A stretch of DNA of 64,000 nucleotides from Streptomyces sp. NBC_00878 (GTDB taxonomy: Bacteria > Actinomycetota > Actinomycetes > Streptomycetales > Streptomycetaceae): the NCBI RefSeq assembly GCF_026341515.1, contig NZ_JAPEOK010000001.1, forward strand, positions 6,262,001 through 6,326,000, given 5' to 3'. Within the stretch, counting starts at the first letter, position 1, and each line of letters starts with the position of its first letter. Below the pieces are notes generated by a model, which did not search any database, had not been told where the DNA came from, and worked only from the letters and a program-made list of their open reading frames with translations. Made by a program: the position numbers and the translations under genes. Shown here in pieces: positions 16,837-24,534 of the stretch.

Positions 16837-18117
16837 ATGCCCGCCCTCACCCTCCGCGAGATCCTGGCCCTCGACTCCGTCCGTTCCGCCGCGCCCACGC
16901 TGCTCGCGGGCGAGGACGCCCTCGACAGCCCGGTCCGCTGGGTCCACTCCAGCGAGGTCTACGAGGGCGCGAACTTCCTCGACGGCGGCGAACTCCTCCT
17001 CACGAACGGCTTCGGCCTCGCGGAAGCGGACGCCGCTGACCGCCGCCGGTACGTCCGCGAACTCGCCGCCCGCGGCGCCGCCGCCCTAGCAGTCGAGGTG
17101 GGCCGTTCGCTGCCGCGTATGCCGGAGGAGGTCACGGACGAGGCCCGCCGTCTCGGCCTCCCGCTGGTCGCCCTGCGCCGGGTGGTCCCCTTCGTACGGA
17201 TCACGGAGGCGGCGAACCGCGCGATCGTCGCCCGGGGCCTGTCCGGCCGCGCGGTACGCCCCTGGGGCGCCGACCACACCGCCGCGCTGCTTGCCGACCT
17301 CGCCGACGGCCAGGCACTCAACCAGCCCGAGGTGGAGGCCCGGGCCGCGCTGGCGGGCTTCCGTCCGGGGCGCGACGCGCGCCTGGTCGGCGTCTCGGTC
17401 CACGGCCCGCAGCACCTCGCGACGGCGGCGGTCGACCGGGCGGCACGGGCGGTGGTCGGGACGGGCGCGCTGCGGGCGGGCTTCCCCGGAGACGTACTGG
17501 CCCTGCTGGCCCTCCCGGACACGGGCGTCGCCGCGGCAGCCTGCGTACGGGATCCCGTACGGGCGCTTCAGGACGCGTTCCGGTCCGCCGCCGAACCGTC
17601 CCTGACGGTGGCCGTCGGACACACCGTCCCGGCGAGCGCGGGCTGGCTCCGCTGGAGCGACACGCTCCGCGCGGCCCGTACGACGCTGGAGCTGGCCCTC
17701 ACGGTCCCGCCGGCCTCTCCCTGCCCCGCCGAGGGCCCGCTCGTGACGTCGTCCCGGGCCCTCGCCCTGGAACGCGAGCTGACCCGCGGCGGCGTCGACG
17801 CGAACCGCGACCGGCTCTCCCACCTGGTCCGGCACACCCTCGGCCCGCTCATCTCCTGGGAGGCCGCCCACCCCGCCGACCTGGTCCGCACCTTGGAGAC
17901 CCACCTGCGCCACGGCTGCTCGCCGACCCGCACGGCAGCCCTCCTCCACATCGGCCGCCAGTCCCTCTACCAGCGCCTCGAACGCATCGAGTCCCTGCTC
18001 GGCCTGGAGATCGACGACCCCGACCTGCTGGGCGAGCTGCTGGCGGCGACGTGCGCGCACCGGGTGGTACGGGGGATGGGGGCGGCCGGAACGGGCGACC
18101 TGCGGACGGTGGCCTGA
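16837..18117 (+). CDS. PucR family transcriptional regulator
   Basis: DNA-binding regulator (426 aa) with an N-terminal PucR domain (LTLREILALDSV, SPVRWVHSSEVYEGANFLDG) and a C-terminal PucR-type helix-turn-helix (LETHLRHGCSPTRTAALL, GRQSLYQRLERIESLLG). Family members control purine or related nitrogen catabolism. GGGAGG sits 5 bases before the ATG. It is divergent from the deaminase/dioxygenase pair across 117 bp that contain short dyads (GTCGGTCCGAC and GGTCGATCCGACC), candidate operators. Likely regulator of that pair. Confidence 0.92.
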   Translation: MPALTLREILALDSVRSAAPTLLAGEDALDSPVRWVHSSEVYEGANFLDGGELLLTNGFGLAEADAADRRRYVRELAARGAAALAVEVGRSLPRMPEEVTDEARRLGLPLVALRRVVPFVRITEAANRAIVARGLSGRAVRPWGADHTAALLADLADGQALNQPEVEARAALAGFRPGRDARLVGVSVHGPQHLATAAVDRAARAVVGTGALRAGFPGDVLALLALPDTGVAAAACVRDPVRALQDAFRSAAEPSLTVAVGHTVPASAGWLRWSDTLRAARTTLELALTVPPASPCPAEGPLVTSSRALALERELTRGGVDANRDRLSHLVRHTLGPLISWEAAHPADLVRTLETHLRHGCSPTRTAALLHIGRQSLYQRLERIESLLGLEIDDPDLLGELLAATCAHRVVRGMGAAGTGDLRTVA

Positions 18118-18130
18118 GACGGGCCGCCGT

Positions 18131-18940
18131 CTAGACCTTGTCGGCCGCCCTGGTGATGACCGAGAACTCCACTCCGAAGGGGTCCGTGATGGTGGCCATC
18201 CGGCCGTAAGGGGTGTCCTCGGGGGTGTCGGCGGTGCCGCCCGCCGCGATGGCACGGCCGACGACGGCGTCCGTGTCGGCGACCTCGAACGTGGTCGCCC
18301 AGACGGACCTGGAGGCAGCCGGGAAACCGAAGATGCCGCCGATCTCATGGCCGTCCGGGCGGCGCAGGAAGGTGAAGTCGAGGTCCGGGAGGGTCTTGTT
18401 GAGGTCCAGGGTGTAGTCGAACACGGCCGTGTAGAAGGCCCGGGCGGGTTCGGGGTCCGGGGTGACCAGGTCGTTCCGTACGAGGGAGTCGGGCTCGTTC
18501 ACGACCTCGCAGCCGAGGTGGGCCCGCGCCTCCCAGAGGCCGAAGCGGGCGCCGACCGGGTCCTGCGCGATGGCCGTACGGCCGTGCTCCCCGATGTCCG
18601 TCGGAGCCGTGAGCAGGGATCCGCCCGCGTCGACGACGCGTTTGGCGGTGCCGTCGCAGTCCGCCGTCGCGAAGTACATGGTCCAGCCGGGGTCGCCCGT
18701 GGCGGCCGTGGCGGTCGGGGAGGCCGGGGAGGCCGGGTTCTGCGTGATGGCCGCGACGGGCCGCCCGCGCAGCAGGCACACCGTGCCGAGTCCGGTGCCG
18801 GTGTCGGTGTCGGCGGAGTCGGGCGCGTACTCCCAGCCGAAGAGCGCGCCGTAGAACTCCCGCGCGCGTTCGGGGTCGGGCACCCGGAGGTCGATCCACG
18901 TGGGCGTACCGTCCGGCTGAATGGTGGTGACGAGACTCAT
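18131..18940 (-). CDS. VOC (glyoxalase-like) protein, two domains
   Basis: Vicinal oxygen chelate superfamily protein (269 aa) with two tandem domains: the first at about residues 12-130 (WIDLRVPDPERAREFYGALFG, one copy of the metal-binding beta-alpha-beta-beta-beta pattern), the second at about 143-265 (NDLVTPDPEPARAFYTAVFD). Each ends in a domain-closing ITDPFGVEFSV/AQDPVGARFGLW strand. Role could be detoxification or an antibiotic-binding function; metal ligands are not obvious. AAGGAG lies 7 bases before the ATG. Ends 13 bases from the convergent pucR stop. Confidence 0.88.
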   Translation of the reverse strand: MSLVTTIQPDGTPTWIDLRVPDPERAREFYGALFGWEYAPDSADTDTGTGLGTVCLLRGRPVAAITQNPASPASPTATAATGDPGWTMYFATADCDGTAKRVVDAGGSLLTAPTDIGEHGRTAIAQDPVGARFGLWEARAHLGCEVVNEPDSLVRNDLVTPDPEPARAFYTAVFDYTLDLNKTLPDLDFTFLRRPDGHEIGGIFGFPAASRSVWATTFEVADTDAVVGRAIAAGGTADTPEDTPYGRMATITDPFGVEFSVITRAADKV

Positions 18941-18952
18941 CGCGGGCTCCTT

Positions 18953-19000
18953 GGTCGGTCGTCGGTCGTCGGTCGTCCGTCGTCCGTCGTCCGTCGTCGG
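18953..19000. repeat. Heptamer tandem repeat in VOC leader
   Basis: About six copies of a GGTCGTC/CGTCGTC heptamer lie just upstream of the VOC gene ribosome binding site. If transcribed, it sits in the 5' leader and its length would change leader spacing. Confidence 0.75.
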
Positions 19001-19251
19001 ACTCCGGAGACGTGAGCCCGACGATAGGAGCCCTCCAGGCCAGATCGTGTCCTATACGACCAGGCCTGGGTCCTTCGAATCCTTGGCCCCTCCGGGGAGC
19101 TCGGGGGCCGCTGGTCCGTACCCCCTGCCCAGGGCGACGTTTGGAAGGTTCGGGACAGTTCTGACGGCTGCCACCAGGCCTTACGGAGGCCGCGAGTGTC
19201 CCAAATCTTCCAGTTACCCCGACGGTGCCCACCGCGCGGAAAGCCCCCTCC
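19001..19251. other. Gap between aldo/keto reductase and VOC genes
   Basis: No gene seen. It holds an inverted repeat CCAGGCC/GGCCTGG near 19033-19068 and an imperfect 15-base inverted repeat (19142-19156 with 19198-19212, 13 of 15 matching). These may be the end signal of the reductase gene or operators for the VOC gene; both genes are read on the minus strand. Confidence 0.4.
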
Positions 19252-20244
19252 CTACGCGGGGGTCGGCGCCGCCTCGGGCAGCAGTCCCGCCGCCTTCACC
19301 GCCGCCCAGAAGCCGCCCGGAACAGGGTGGTTGAGGAAGGCCACGCTCCCCGCCACCTCCTCGGGCGAGCGGGCGCCCACGACCACGCTCGCGACGGCGG
19401 GGTGGCCGAGCGGAAACCGCACGGCCGCCGCGAGGGGCGGGACACCGAAGTCCGCGCACACGCGCCGTAACGCCTCGATACGCGCGGCCAGTTCGGCCGG
19501 CACCGACCGGTATCCGTGCGGAGCGCCCGGCCGGGGGTCGGCCAGCAGCCCCGACTGGTAGACACCCGCGGCCATGACGGCCACGCCCCGCTCGGCGCAC
19601 AGCGGGAGCAACTCGTCGAGCCCCGACTGGTCGAGCAGGTTGTAACGCCCGGCCAGCAGCACGCAGTCGGGCCCGGGCGCCGCCGCCTCCCTCAAGAAAC
19701 GGGCCGCCACGGGCGCGTGGTTGACGCCGAGCGAGACCGCGCCGATGACACCCCTGGCCCGAAAATCGGCCAGCGCACGGTACGCCTCGCCCACCGCGCC
19801 CCCGAAGTCCTCGTCGGGATCGTGCACATGGAGCACGTCGACGCGGTCGAGCCCCAGCCGCTCCAGGCTCTCCTCGACCGACCGCAGCACTCCGCCGTAC
19901 GAGTAGTCGAGCCGCGGCCCGACCCCGGCCGGCGGGTCCGCCCAGATCGGCTGGGTGTCCGGCCCGCCCGGTTCGATGAGCCGCCCCACCTTGGTGCACA
20001 GCACGTACGCGTCACGGGGCCGCGCCGCGAGGGCCGCGCCCGTACGGGTCTCCGAGCGCCCGTACCCGTACACGGGAGCCGTGTCGTAGAGCCGTACGCC
20101 CAGCTCCCAGGCGGTGTCGAGGGTGGCCGCCGCCCGCTCCTCCGACACGGGCTCGAACAGACCGCCCACGGAAGCGAGCCCCAGCCCGAGACGGCTGACC
20201 CGAAGTCCCGTGCGGCCCAGCGGTACGAGGTCGTCGGCTCTCAT
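19252..20244 (-). CDS. Aldo/keto reductase
   Basis: NAD(P)H-dependent oxidoreductase (330 aa) of the AKR superfamily, cytoplasmic TIM barrel. Catalytic tetrad residues are visible: Asp and Tyr in LYDTAPVYGYGRSE, Lys in LCTKVGR and His in LHVHDPD. The closing part VASVVVGARSPEEVAG is the C-terminal NADP-binding region. It most resembles the D-threo-aldose/L-fucose dehydrogenase branch. ATG at 20244 follows an in-frame GTG at 20247 and GGGGAG upstream. An NTF2-like gene lies 29 bases upstream on the same strand. Confidence 0.92.
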   Translation of the reverse strand: MRADDLVPLGRTGLRVSRLGLGLASVGGLFEPVSEERAAATLDTAWELGVRLYDTAPVYGYGRSETRTGAALAARPRDAYVLCTKVGRLIEPGGPDTQPIWADPPAGVGPRLDYSYGGVLRSVEESLERLGLDRVDVLHVHDPDEDFGGAVGEAYRALADFRARGVIGAVSLGVNHAPVAARFLREAAAPGPDCVLLAGRYNLLDQSGLDELLPLCAERGVAVMAAGVYQSGLLADPRPGAPHGYRSVPAELAARIEALRRVCADFGVPPLAAAVRFPLGHPAVASVVVGARSPEEVAGSVAFLNHPVPGGFWAAVKAAGLLPEAAPTPA

Positions 20245-20273
20245 CACCAACCTCTCCCCGGGACGCGACACAC

Positions 20274-20735
20274 CTACCCGTCGGCGAGGGCGGCGGCCAC
20301 CGCGGGCAGGCGGCCCATGGCGTGGGCCACGCCGAGTCCGTCCATGTAGTCGCGGACGTGCGTGATCAGGCCGTCGTGGACCCGGATCACCAGGAGGCCG
20401 GGGAAGCGGAAGGACCGGCCGGTCGTGGTCACGGTCCCGGTGACGACCTGTTCGACGGTGATCACCTCGGGGTCGGTGCTGTCGTGCACGACGACGTCAC
20501 GGATCTCCCGTGGCCGCGCCGGACTGGCGCCCCAGGCAGCCCGGTAGCCCGCGCGCACCTCCTCGCGCCCCTGATACCGCTCGGGCATGCCGGGGAAGAG
20601 GAACGGGAACTCGTGGACGGCGTCGACCGCGTAGAGGTCGGCCAGGTCGTCCGCGGATCCGTCGAGCATCGCCCGCTGATAGCGGGCCAGGACCTCACGA
20701 GGGCCGGGAGAGGGCGGGGCTGCTGGGTCCGGCAT
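20274..20735 (-). CDS. NTF2-like (SnoaL-type) protein
   Basis: Small cone-fold protein (153 aa) of the nuclear transport factor 2-like superfamily: VLARYQRAMLDGSADDLADL opening helix, YAVDAVHEFPFL, RYQGREEVRAGYRAAW and the closing LLVIRVHDGLITHVRDYMD strands. Members are isomerases, cyclases or stress-linked ligand-binding proteins; the function here is unknown. It is followed closely by the aldo/keto reductase, so the pair may act together. Its start overlaps the end of the next upstream small gene by about 41 bases. Confidence 0.88.
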   Translation of the reverse strand: MPDPAAPPSPGPREVLARYQRAMLDGSADDLADLYAVDAVHEFPFLFPGMPERYQGREEVRAGYRAAWGASPARPREIRDVVVHDSTDPEVITVEQVVTGTVTTTGRSFRFPGLLVIRVHDGLITHVRDYMDGLGVAHAMGRLPAVAAALADG

Positions 20736-20973
20736 GGCGGTGGTCTCCGTTCGGTCGGGCCTCTCGGTAGTGCTCCGCGCGCAGATGCCGCCTCAGCAAC
20801 ACGTCGGAGTCGGTCTCCGCGCTGCGGTTGCACCGGGCACGGGCGTCGTCACGGAGTATCGCGAGCTCGGTACACGCCGGGCAACCGGGGACGGGTACGG
20901 GCGGTCGGCTCAGGTCTTCTCCCTGAGCCTCTTGAGCTTCCTGAACCTCCCCGCCCTCCTGACGTACCGTCAC
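20695..20973 (-). CDS. Small CxxC protein, XRE-module type
   Basis: 92-residue protein with a conserved core GCPACTELAILRDDARARC and DVLLRRHLRAEH. I recognise this pattern from small Streptomyces proteins coded near XRE/DUF397 pairs; their function is unknown. The CxxC plus a further Cys and His residues could bind a metal. The GTG start overlaps the stop of the gene at 20970 (GTGA), so they are coupled. The Ser/Pro-rich tail overlaps the NTF2-like start. Confidence 0.65.
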   Translation of the reverse strand: MTVRQEGGEVQEAQEAQGEDLSRPPVPVPGCPACTELAILRDDARARCNRSAETDSDVLLRRHLRAEHYREARPNGDHRHAGPSSPALSRPS

Positions 20974-21194
20974 AGCCCCCTCCCCGAACGCTTGTTGGTG
21001 GCCTTCAAGGCCGCCGCCAACCGTTCGTCGGCGGTTGCCGGGCGGATCCGCCCGGGGTCGGCTTGCCATTCCCGGCCGCCGCCCACCGGGCGCAGCATCG
21101 CGTACGGGCCCGTCGTGTCCCGGTACTCGCCGACGCGTTGCGTCACCGGGTCGTAGACGAGGGCTCCGCGTTCCGGCGCTGTTTCTGCTTCCAC
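20970..21194 (-). CDS. Small conserved protein, XRE-module type
   Basis: 74-residue protein with the pattern ALVYDPVTQRVGEYRDT, YAMLRPVGGGREWQADP and IRPATADERLAAALKATN, typical of a widespread but uncharacterised Streptomyces family. GGAG lies 5 bases before the GTG. It is transcribed divergently from the XRE regulator at 21312 and is coupled to the CxxC protein downstream. It is probably part of the same regulatory module; no catalytic motif is visible. Confidence 0.7.
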   Translation of the reverse strand: MEAETAPERGALVYDPVTQRVGEYRDTTGPYAMLRPVGGGREWQADPGRIRPATADERLAAALKATNKRSGRGL

Positions 21195-21311
21195 TGACGC
21201 TCCGTACGTTGGATGACTACTCTGGGTGCATCCAGCGTTGCGGAGCGGCACAGCCCGTTTCAACGCATGACGCGTGCCACTGGCGCACTGTCACGGAGAG
21301 GAACGGACGCC

Positions 21312-22256
21312 GTGAGTCGACGCAACGCCGAGGGAGGTTCGGCGGCCACGACCGCCGCCGTGTTCGGCGAGGTCCTGAAACACTTCCGCGAGGCCGCCGA
21401 CCTCACACAGGAGGGCCTGGCCCGCCAGATCCCGTGCGACCGCTCGCACGTGGCCCGCGTGGAGGCGGGCACGCGCGTCCCACAGGACACGTTCGCGAAG
21501 GCGTGTGACGAACTGCTGGGTACGGGTGGGGTGTTGATGCGGTTGTGGAGCCGGATCGACTGGTATCCGGAGGTGCAGCATCCGGACTGGTTCGAGCGCA
21601 GGGCCGAGATGGATGCGCAAGCGGTGGCGCTGCGGGCGTATCAAGAGCGGGTCGTCCCGGGCCTGTTGCAGGCGCCGAACTACGCGCACGCGCTGTTCTC
21701 CCAGGTCGCGAGCGGTGATGAGGTGGAGGAGCGTGTCCGGGCGCGGCTGAGCCGCCAGCCGCGCTTCCTGGCCGACGGCGGTCCGCTGTATGTCGCCGTC
21801 CTGGACGAGAGCTGTCTGCGCAACGCGGTGGGGAGTCCGGAGGTCATGCGCGAGCAGTGCGCGCATCTGCTGAGTGTCGGACAGCGCTCCAACATCCGTA
21901 TCCAGGTGGCCCCGGCGGGCCTCTTCGGGCTCGTCCGCCCCAGGGGCTCGATGTCGTTGATCAAGCTGCCCGACGGGCACGAGTGGGTGTACTCAGAGTC
22001 GCTGGACCGTGGGCATTTCAACGACGATCCGGCCGTCTTCGCGCGCTACAGCCAGACCTATGATGTGCTCAGGGCGGACATCCCGTCAGCCCGCGAATCC
22101 GCCGCTCTGATCAGCGACGTGATGGAGGGGTACGAACATCATGGACAGGCACGAGCTAAGCGCGGCGACCTGGATCAAGAGCAGCTACAGCGACAACAAC
22201 GGCGGCGACTGCATCGAATTCGCCCCCGGCATCCCCGGCATCGTCCCCGTCCGTGA
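21312..22256 (+). CDS. XRE family regulator with DUF5753-type domain
   Basis: DNA-binding protein (314 aa): helix-turn-helix at about residues 17-72 (VLKHFREAADLTQEGLARQI, SHVARVEAGTRVP) and a DUF5753-type sensor domain (ARLSRQPRFLADGGPLYVAV, GSMSLIKLPDGHEWVY). GTG 21312 has AGAGGAA upstream. The reading frame runs 116 bases into the DUF397 gene in another frame, giving a Gln/Arg-rich tail (LDQEQLQRQQRRRLH). Such XRE/DUF397 pairs resemble the WhiJ-type developmental regulators of Streptomyces. Confidence 0.9.
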   Translation: MSRRNAEGGSAATTAAVFGEVLKHFREAADLTQEGLARQIPCDRSHVARVEAGTRVPQDTFAKACDELLGTGGVLMRLWSRIDWYPEVQHPDWFERRAEMDAQAVALRAYQERVVPGLLQAPNYAHALFSQVASGDEVEERVRARLSRQPRFLADGGPLYVAVLDESCLRNAVGSPEVMREQCAHLLSVGQRSNIRIQVAPAGLFGLVRPRGSMSLIKLPDGHEWVYSESLDRGHFNDDPAVFARYSQTYDVLRADIPSARESAALISDVMEGYEHHGQARAKRGDLDQEQLQRQQRRRLHRIRPRHPRHRPRP

Positions 22257-22332
22257 CAGCAAGAACCCCGACGGGCCCGCCCTGCTCATCGCGCGGAGCG
22301 CCTGGGCGGTGTTCGTGGCGGCCGTGCGCTGA
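22141..22332 (+). CDS. DUF397 domain protein
   Basis: 63-residue protein with the DUF397 signature: TWIKSSYSDNNGGDCIEFAP and VPVRDSKNPDGPAL, then SAWAVFVAAV. It is the usual partner of the upstream XRE/DUF5753 regulator and probably modulates it. The ATG lies inside the 3' end of that gene, so translation is coupled. It converges on the NCS1 permease gene, 7 bases away. Confidence 0.92.
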   Translation: MDRHELSAATWIKSSYSDNNGGDCIEFAPGIPGIVPVRDSKNPDGPALLIARSAWAVFVAAVR

Positions 22333-22339
22333 CCCGCTG

Positions 22340-23767
22340 TCAGACCCCTCCGGCGGCGTTCTGTCGCCTGGCCGCCGCCGCAGGCAGCTGACGCAGTAGC
22401 GCGTACAGCCCCCCACTCACCACAAAGCCCACCAGGCATGTGATGTCCCCGAAGGACGGCCACTGCTCGGGCACCCACCCCACGTACTTCTCCTGGTTGG
22501 AGAAGAGGGGGACCGACACCGCGATGCCCGCCAACAGGGCGGTGATCCCCGGCCAGTTGGTGAAGGTACGGTCACCGAGCCGCGGCGCGAGTTCCTCGGC
22601 GGGCGTACGCGACCGGCCCCACCGCTCGACCAGCACCACCCCCAGCCACGGCCCCACCCAGTACGCGATGACCAGCAGGAACGCCTCGTACGCATGGCCC
22701 GCGTCGGCGAGTGACGCCCACGCGGCGGCCGTACCGGCGAGCCCCGACAGCACCACCAGAGCGCTCCGCCCCAGCCACTTCGGGAGCCTCAGTCCGAGCG
22801 ACGTGACGGACATGGCGGAGGAGTAGACGTTGAGGGCGTTGGCCGAGACCGCGCCCAGGATGATGGCCAGCAGGGCCAAGTCGCCCAGCCAGTCGGGCAG
22901 ATGACCCGTGAAGGCGGCCGTCGGGCTCGCGCCCTCCGGGGCGACGATCGTCGCCGAGGCCGCGCCGATTACCGACACGACTGCTACGGAGACGAAGAGC
23001 CCCACCGCCGGATACAGCGCCGTACGCAGCCGGGATGCCGTGGGCGGCAGGTAGCGCGAGTAGTCCGAGGCTCCCGGGTTCCAGCCGGCCGTGTATCCCC
23101 AGGCCGTGCTGAAGGCGAGCAGGAAGCCGCCGATGCCGCCGCCCGCGCCGGGCGCCCCGAGGTCGGCCTCGCGGAACGTCCACACACCGGCCAGCAGGAA
23201 GACCACGGCCAGCACCGGGAACGCGTACCGCTCGAAGACGTGCACGAAGTTGTGGCCGATGAAGCCGATGACGATCTCGGCGGCCACGACGAGGAGGAGC
23301 GAGGGCAGGGGGCGCAGGCCCGTCAGCGTGTTGAGCGCGAAGGCGGCGCTCACGCTGTTCACGGCGAACCAACCCACCCCCGCTACCAGGGCGTTGACCC
23401 CGGACGGCAGCAGATTGCCCTTGAAGCCGAAGGCGAAGCGGCCGATGGCCATCTGCGGTACGCCGAACCGTGGGCCGTCGAGCGACAGCACTCCGTGGGT
23501 CACCGAGCCCAGCGCCGTGCCGAGCAGGAGTGCCGCTGTCGCCTGCCAGAAGTTCAGGCCGAAGAAGAGGACGGAGATGACGCCGATGTAGACCGTCGCG
23601 AACTCGATGTTCGGGGAGGCCCAGGTCCACAGCAGTTGCAGCGGGCTGCCGTGCCGCTCGGCGAGGGGGATCGGCTCCGCGCCCGCCGTCTCGACGGCGA
23701 TGACCTTGTCGCCGTACTCGGGGGATGGGGTGACGGAGGTGTCGGTACTGGCCGGAGCAGTCGTCAT
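22340..23767 (-). CDS. NCS1 family purine/cytosine permease
   Basis: Proton- or sodium-coupled nucleobase transporter (475 aa, about 12 helices). NCS1 signatures include WTWASPNIEFATVYIG in helix 1, the unwound-helix GWFAVN region and the NPGASDYSRY loop. Likely substrate is cytosine, purines or allantoin-type compounds. No strong ribosome binding site precedes the ATG, so it could be leaderless. The deaminase and PucR regulator lie 4-6 kb away, so a shared nucleobase pathway is possible but unproven. Confidence 0.9.
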   Translation of the reverse strand: MTTAPASTDTSVTPSPEYGDKVIAVETAGAEPIPLAERHGSPLQLLWTWASPNIEFATVYIGVISVLFFGLNFWQATAALLLGTALGSVTHGVLSLDGPRFGVPQMAIGRFAFGFKGNLLPSGVNALVAGVGWFAVNSVSAAFALNTLTGLRPLPSLLLVVAAEIVIGFIGHNFVHVFERYAFPVLAVVFLLAGVWTFREADLGAPGAGGGIGGFLLAFSTAWGYTAGWNPGASDYSRYLPPTASRLRTALYPAVGLFVSVAVVSVIGAASATIVAPEGASPTAAFTGHLPDWLGDLALLAIILGAVSANALNVYSSAMSVTSLGLRLPKWLGRSALVVLSGLAGTAAAWASLADAGHAYEAFLLVIAYWVGPWLGVVLVERWGRSRTPAEELAPRLGDRTFTNWPGITALLAGIAVSVPLFSNQEKYVGWVPEQWPSFGDITCLVGFVVSGGLYALLRQLPAAAARRQNAAGGV

Positions 23768-23870
23768 GCCCGGTAAGTGTCCGGGCCGCGCGCGCCCGGG
23801 CCCAGGGGCGCACTGTCCGCTTCGGGGGGCTCGCCGGCGTACACCTTGTAGGGCGCCGGGGCCTCTTTCC

Positions 23871-23898
23871 GCCCCCGCCGCTGATTTTCAGCGGGGGC
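23871..23898 (-). terminator. Terminator after the PLDc_N gene
   Basis: GC-rich hairpin formed by a CGCTGA/TCAGCG stem around a TTT loop, flanked by C5 and G5 runs. It lies 10 bases past the stop of the PLDc_N gene on the minus strand and before the permease promoter. Confidence 0.65.
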
Positions 23899-23907
23899 CA
23901 GAGCGGC

Positions 23908-24372
23908 TCAGGGCTTCGGCGGAACGCCATCGTCCGGCCCGTCACCGGCCCCGCCCTCCCGCCGCTTCAGCTCCTCCTCGCGGCGCCGCAGGTCGTCCTC
24001 CCAGTTCTTGAGGTGCGCCTCGTCGTCGGTCACGGCATCCGTCGGGCCGTCGTCGTCCTCGCTCGCGTCCTTGCCGTCACCCTTGTTGCCACTCTTGCCG
24101 TCGTCCTTGAGGGACTTGAGGAACTCGGGGTTGTCGTCGGGTGCGACCCAGCCACCCCGCCCGCCCCGGCCGAACGAGGACGTGCCACGCGGCTTGCGCT
24201 GGTGGCCGACGATCAGCCAGGAGATGGAGCCGACAAGCGGGAACAGCAGCACGAGCATCGCCCAGAGTGGCTTCGGGATGTAGCGGATGTCCTTCTCATC
24301 GGTGGTGATGCAGTCGATGAAGGCATAGATGCTGAGCCCCAACGGCACCAGAATCATCAGCACCCGAAGCAT
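23908..24372 (-). CDS. PLDc_N domain membrane protein
   Basis: 154-residue membrane protein with two helices ([20 protein letters not shown] and [20 protein letters not shown]) separated by [13 protein letters not shown], the PLDc_N (phospholipase D nuclease N-terminal) signature. The cytoplasmic tail is highly charged with Asp/Lys and an [11 protein letters not shown] helix; no catalytic PLD domain is present, as is usual for short family members. Role unknown. AGGGGGA precedes the ATG. Divergent from the menaquinone decarboxylase gene. Confidence 0.85.
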   Translation of the reverse strand: MLRVLMILVPLGLSIYAFIDCITTDEKDIRYIPKPLWAMLVLLFPLVGSISWLIVGHQRKPRGTSSFGRGGRGGWVAPDDNPEFLKSLKDDGKSGNKGDGKDASEDDDGPTDAVTDDEAHLKNWEDDLRRREEELKRREGGAGDGPDDGVPPKP

Positions 24373-24401
24373 GCGGCGGTCCCCCTGTGGAGAGTGGAGA
24401 A

Positions 24402-24460
24402 GCAGAGAAAGCAGAGAAAGCAGAGATAACGGAGAAGCGAAGATACGGAGAAGTAGAGAA
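24402..24460. repeat. Purine-rich 9-bp tandem repeat
   Basis: Three near-exact copies of GCAGAGAAA (24402-24428) followed by degenerate GGAGAAG units to about 24460. It lies in the 162-base divergent promoter gap between the PLDc_N gene and the UbiD-like gene. Confidence 0.8.
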
Positions 24461-24534
24461 TGCGTGCGGCCATCGGGGCCGGTGAACCGCCCCCGTTACA
24501 GGTTCAGCGTAGCGAGTAGCCGATACTGGAACGC

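Noticed and set aside
23768..23900. Riboswitch before the NCS1 permease
   Set aside because: The only structure is the terminator of the upstream gene; no conserved TPP or purine aptamer elements seen.
22572..23945. 457-codon alternative frame over the NCS1 permease
   Set aside because: Arg/Gly-rich second-frame translation of the same strand; the permease frame has 12 helices.
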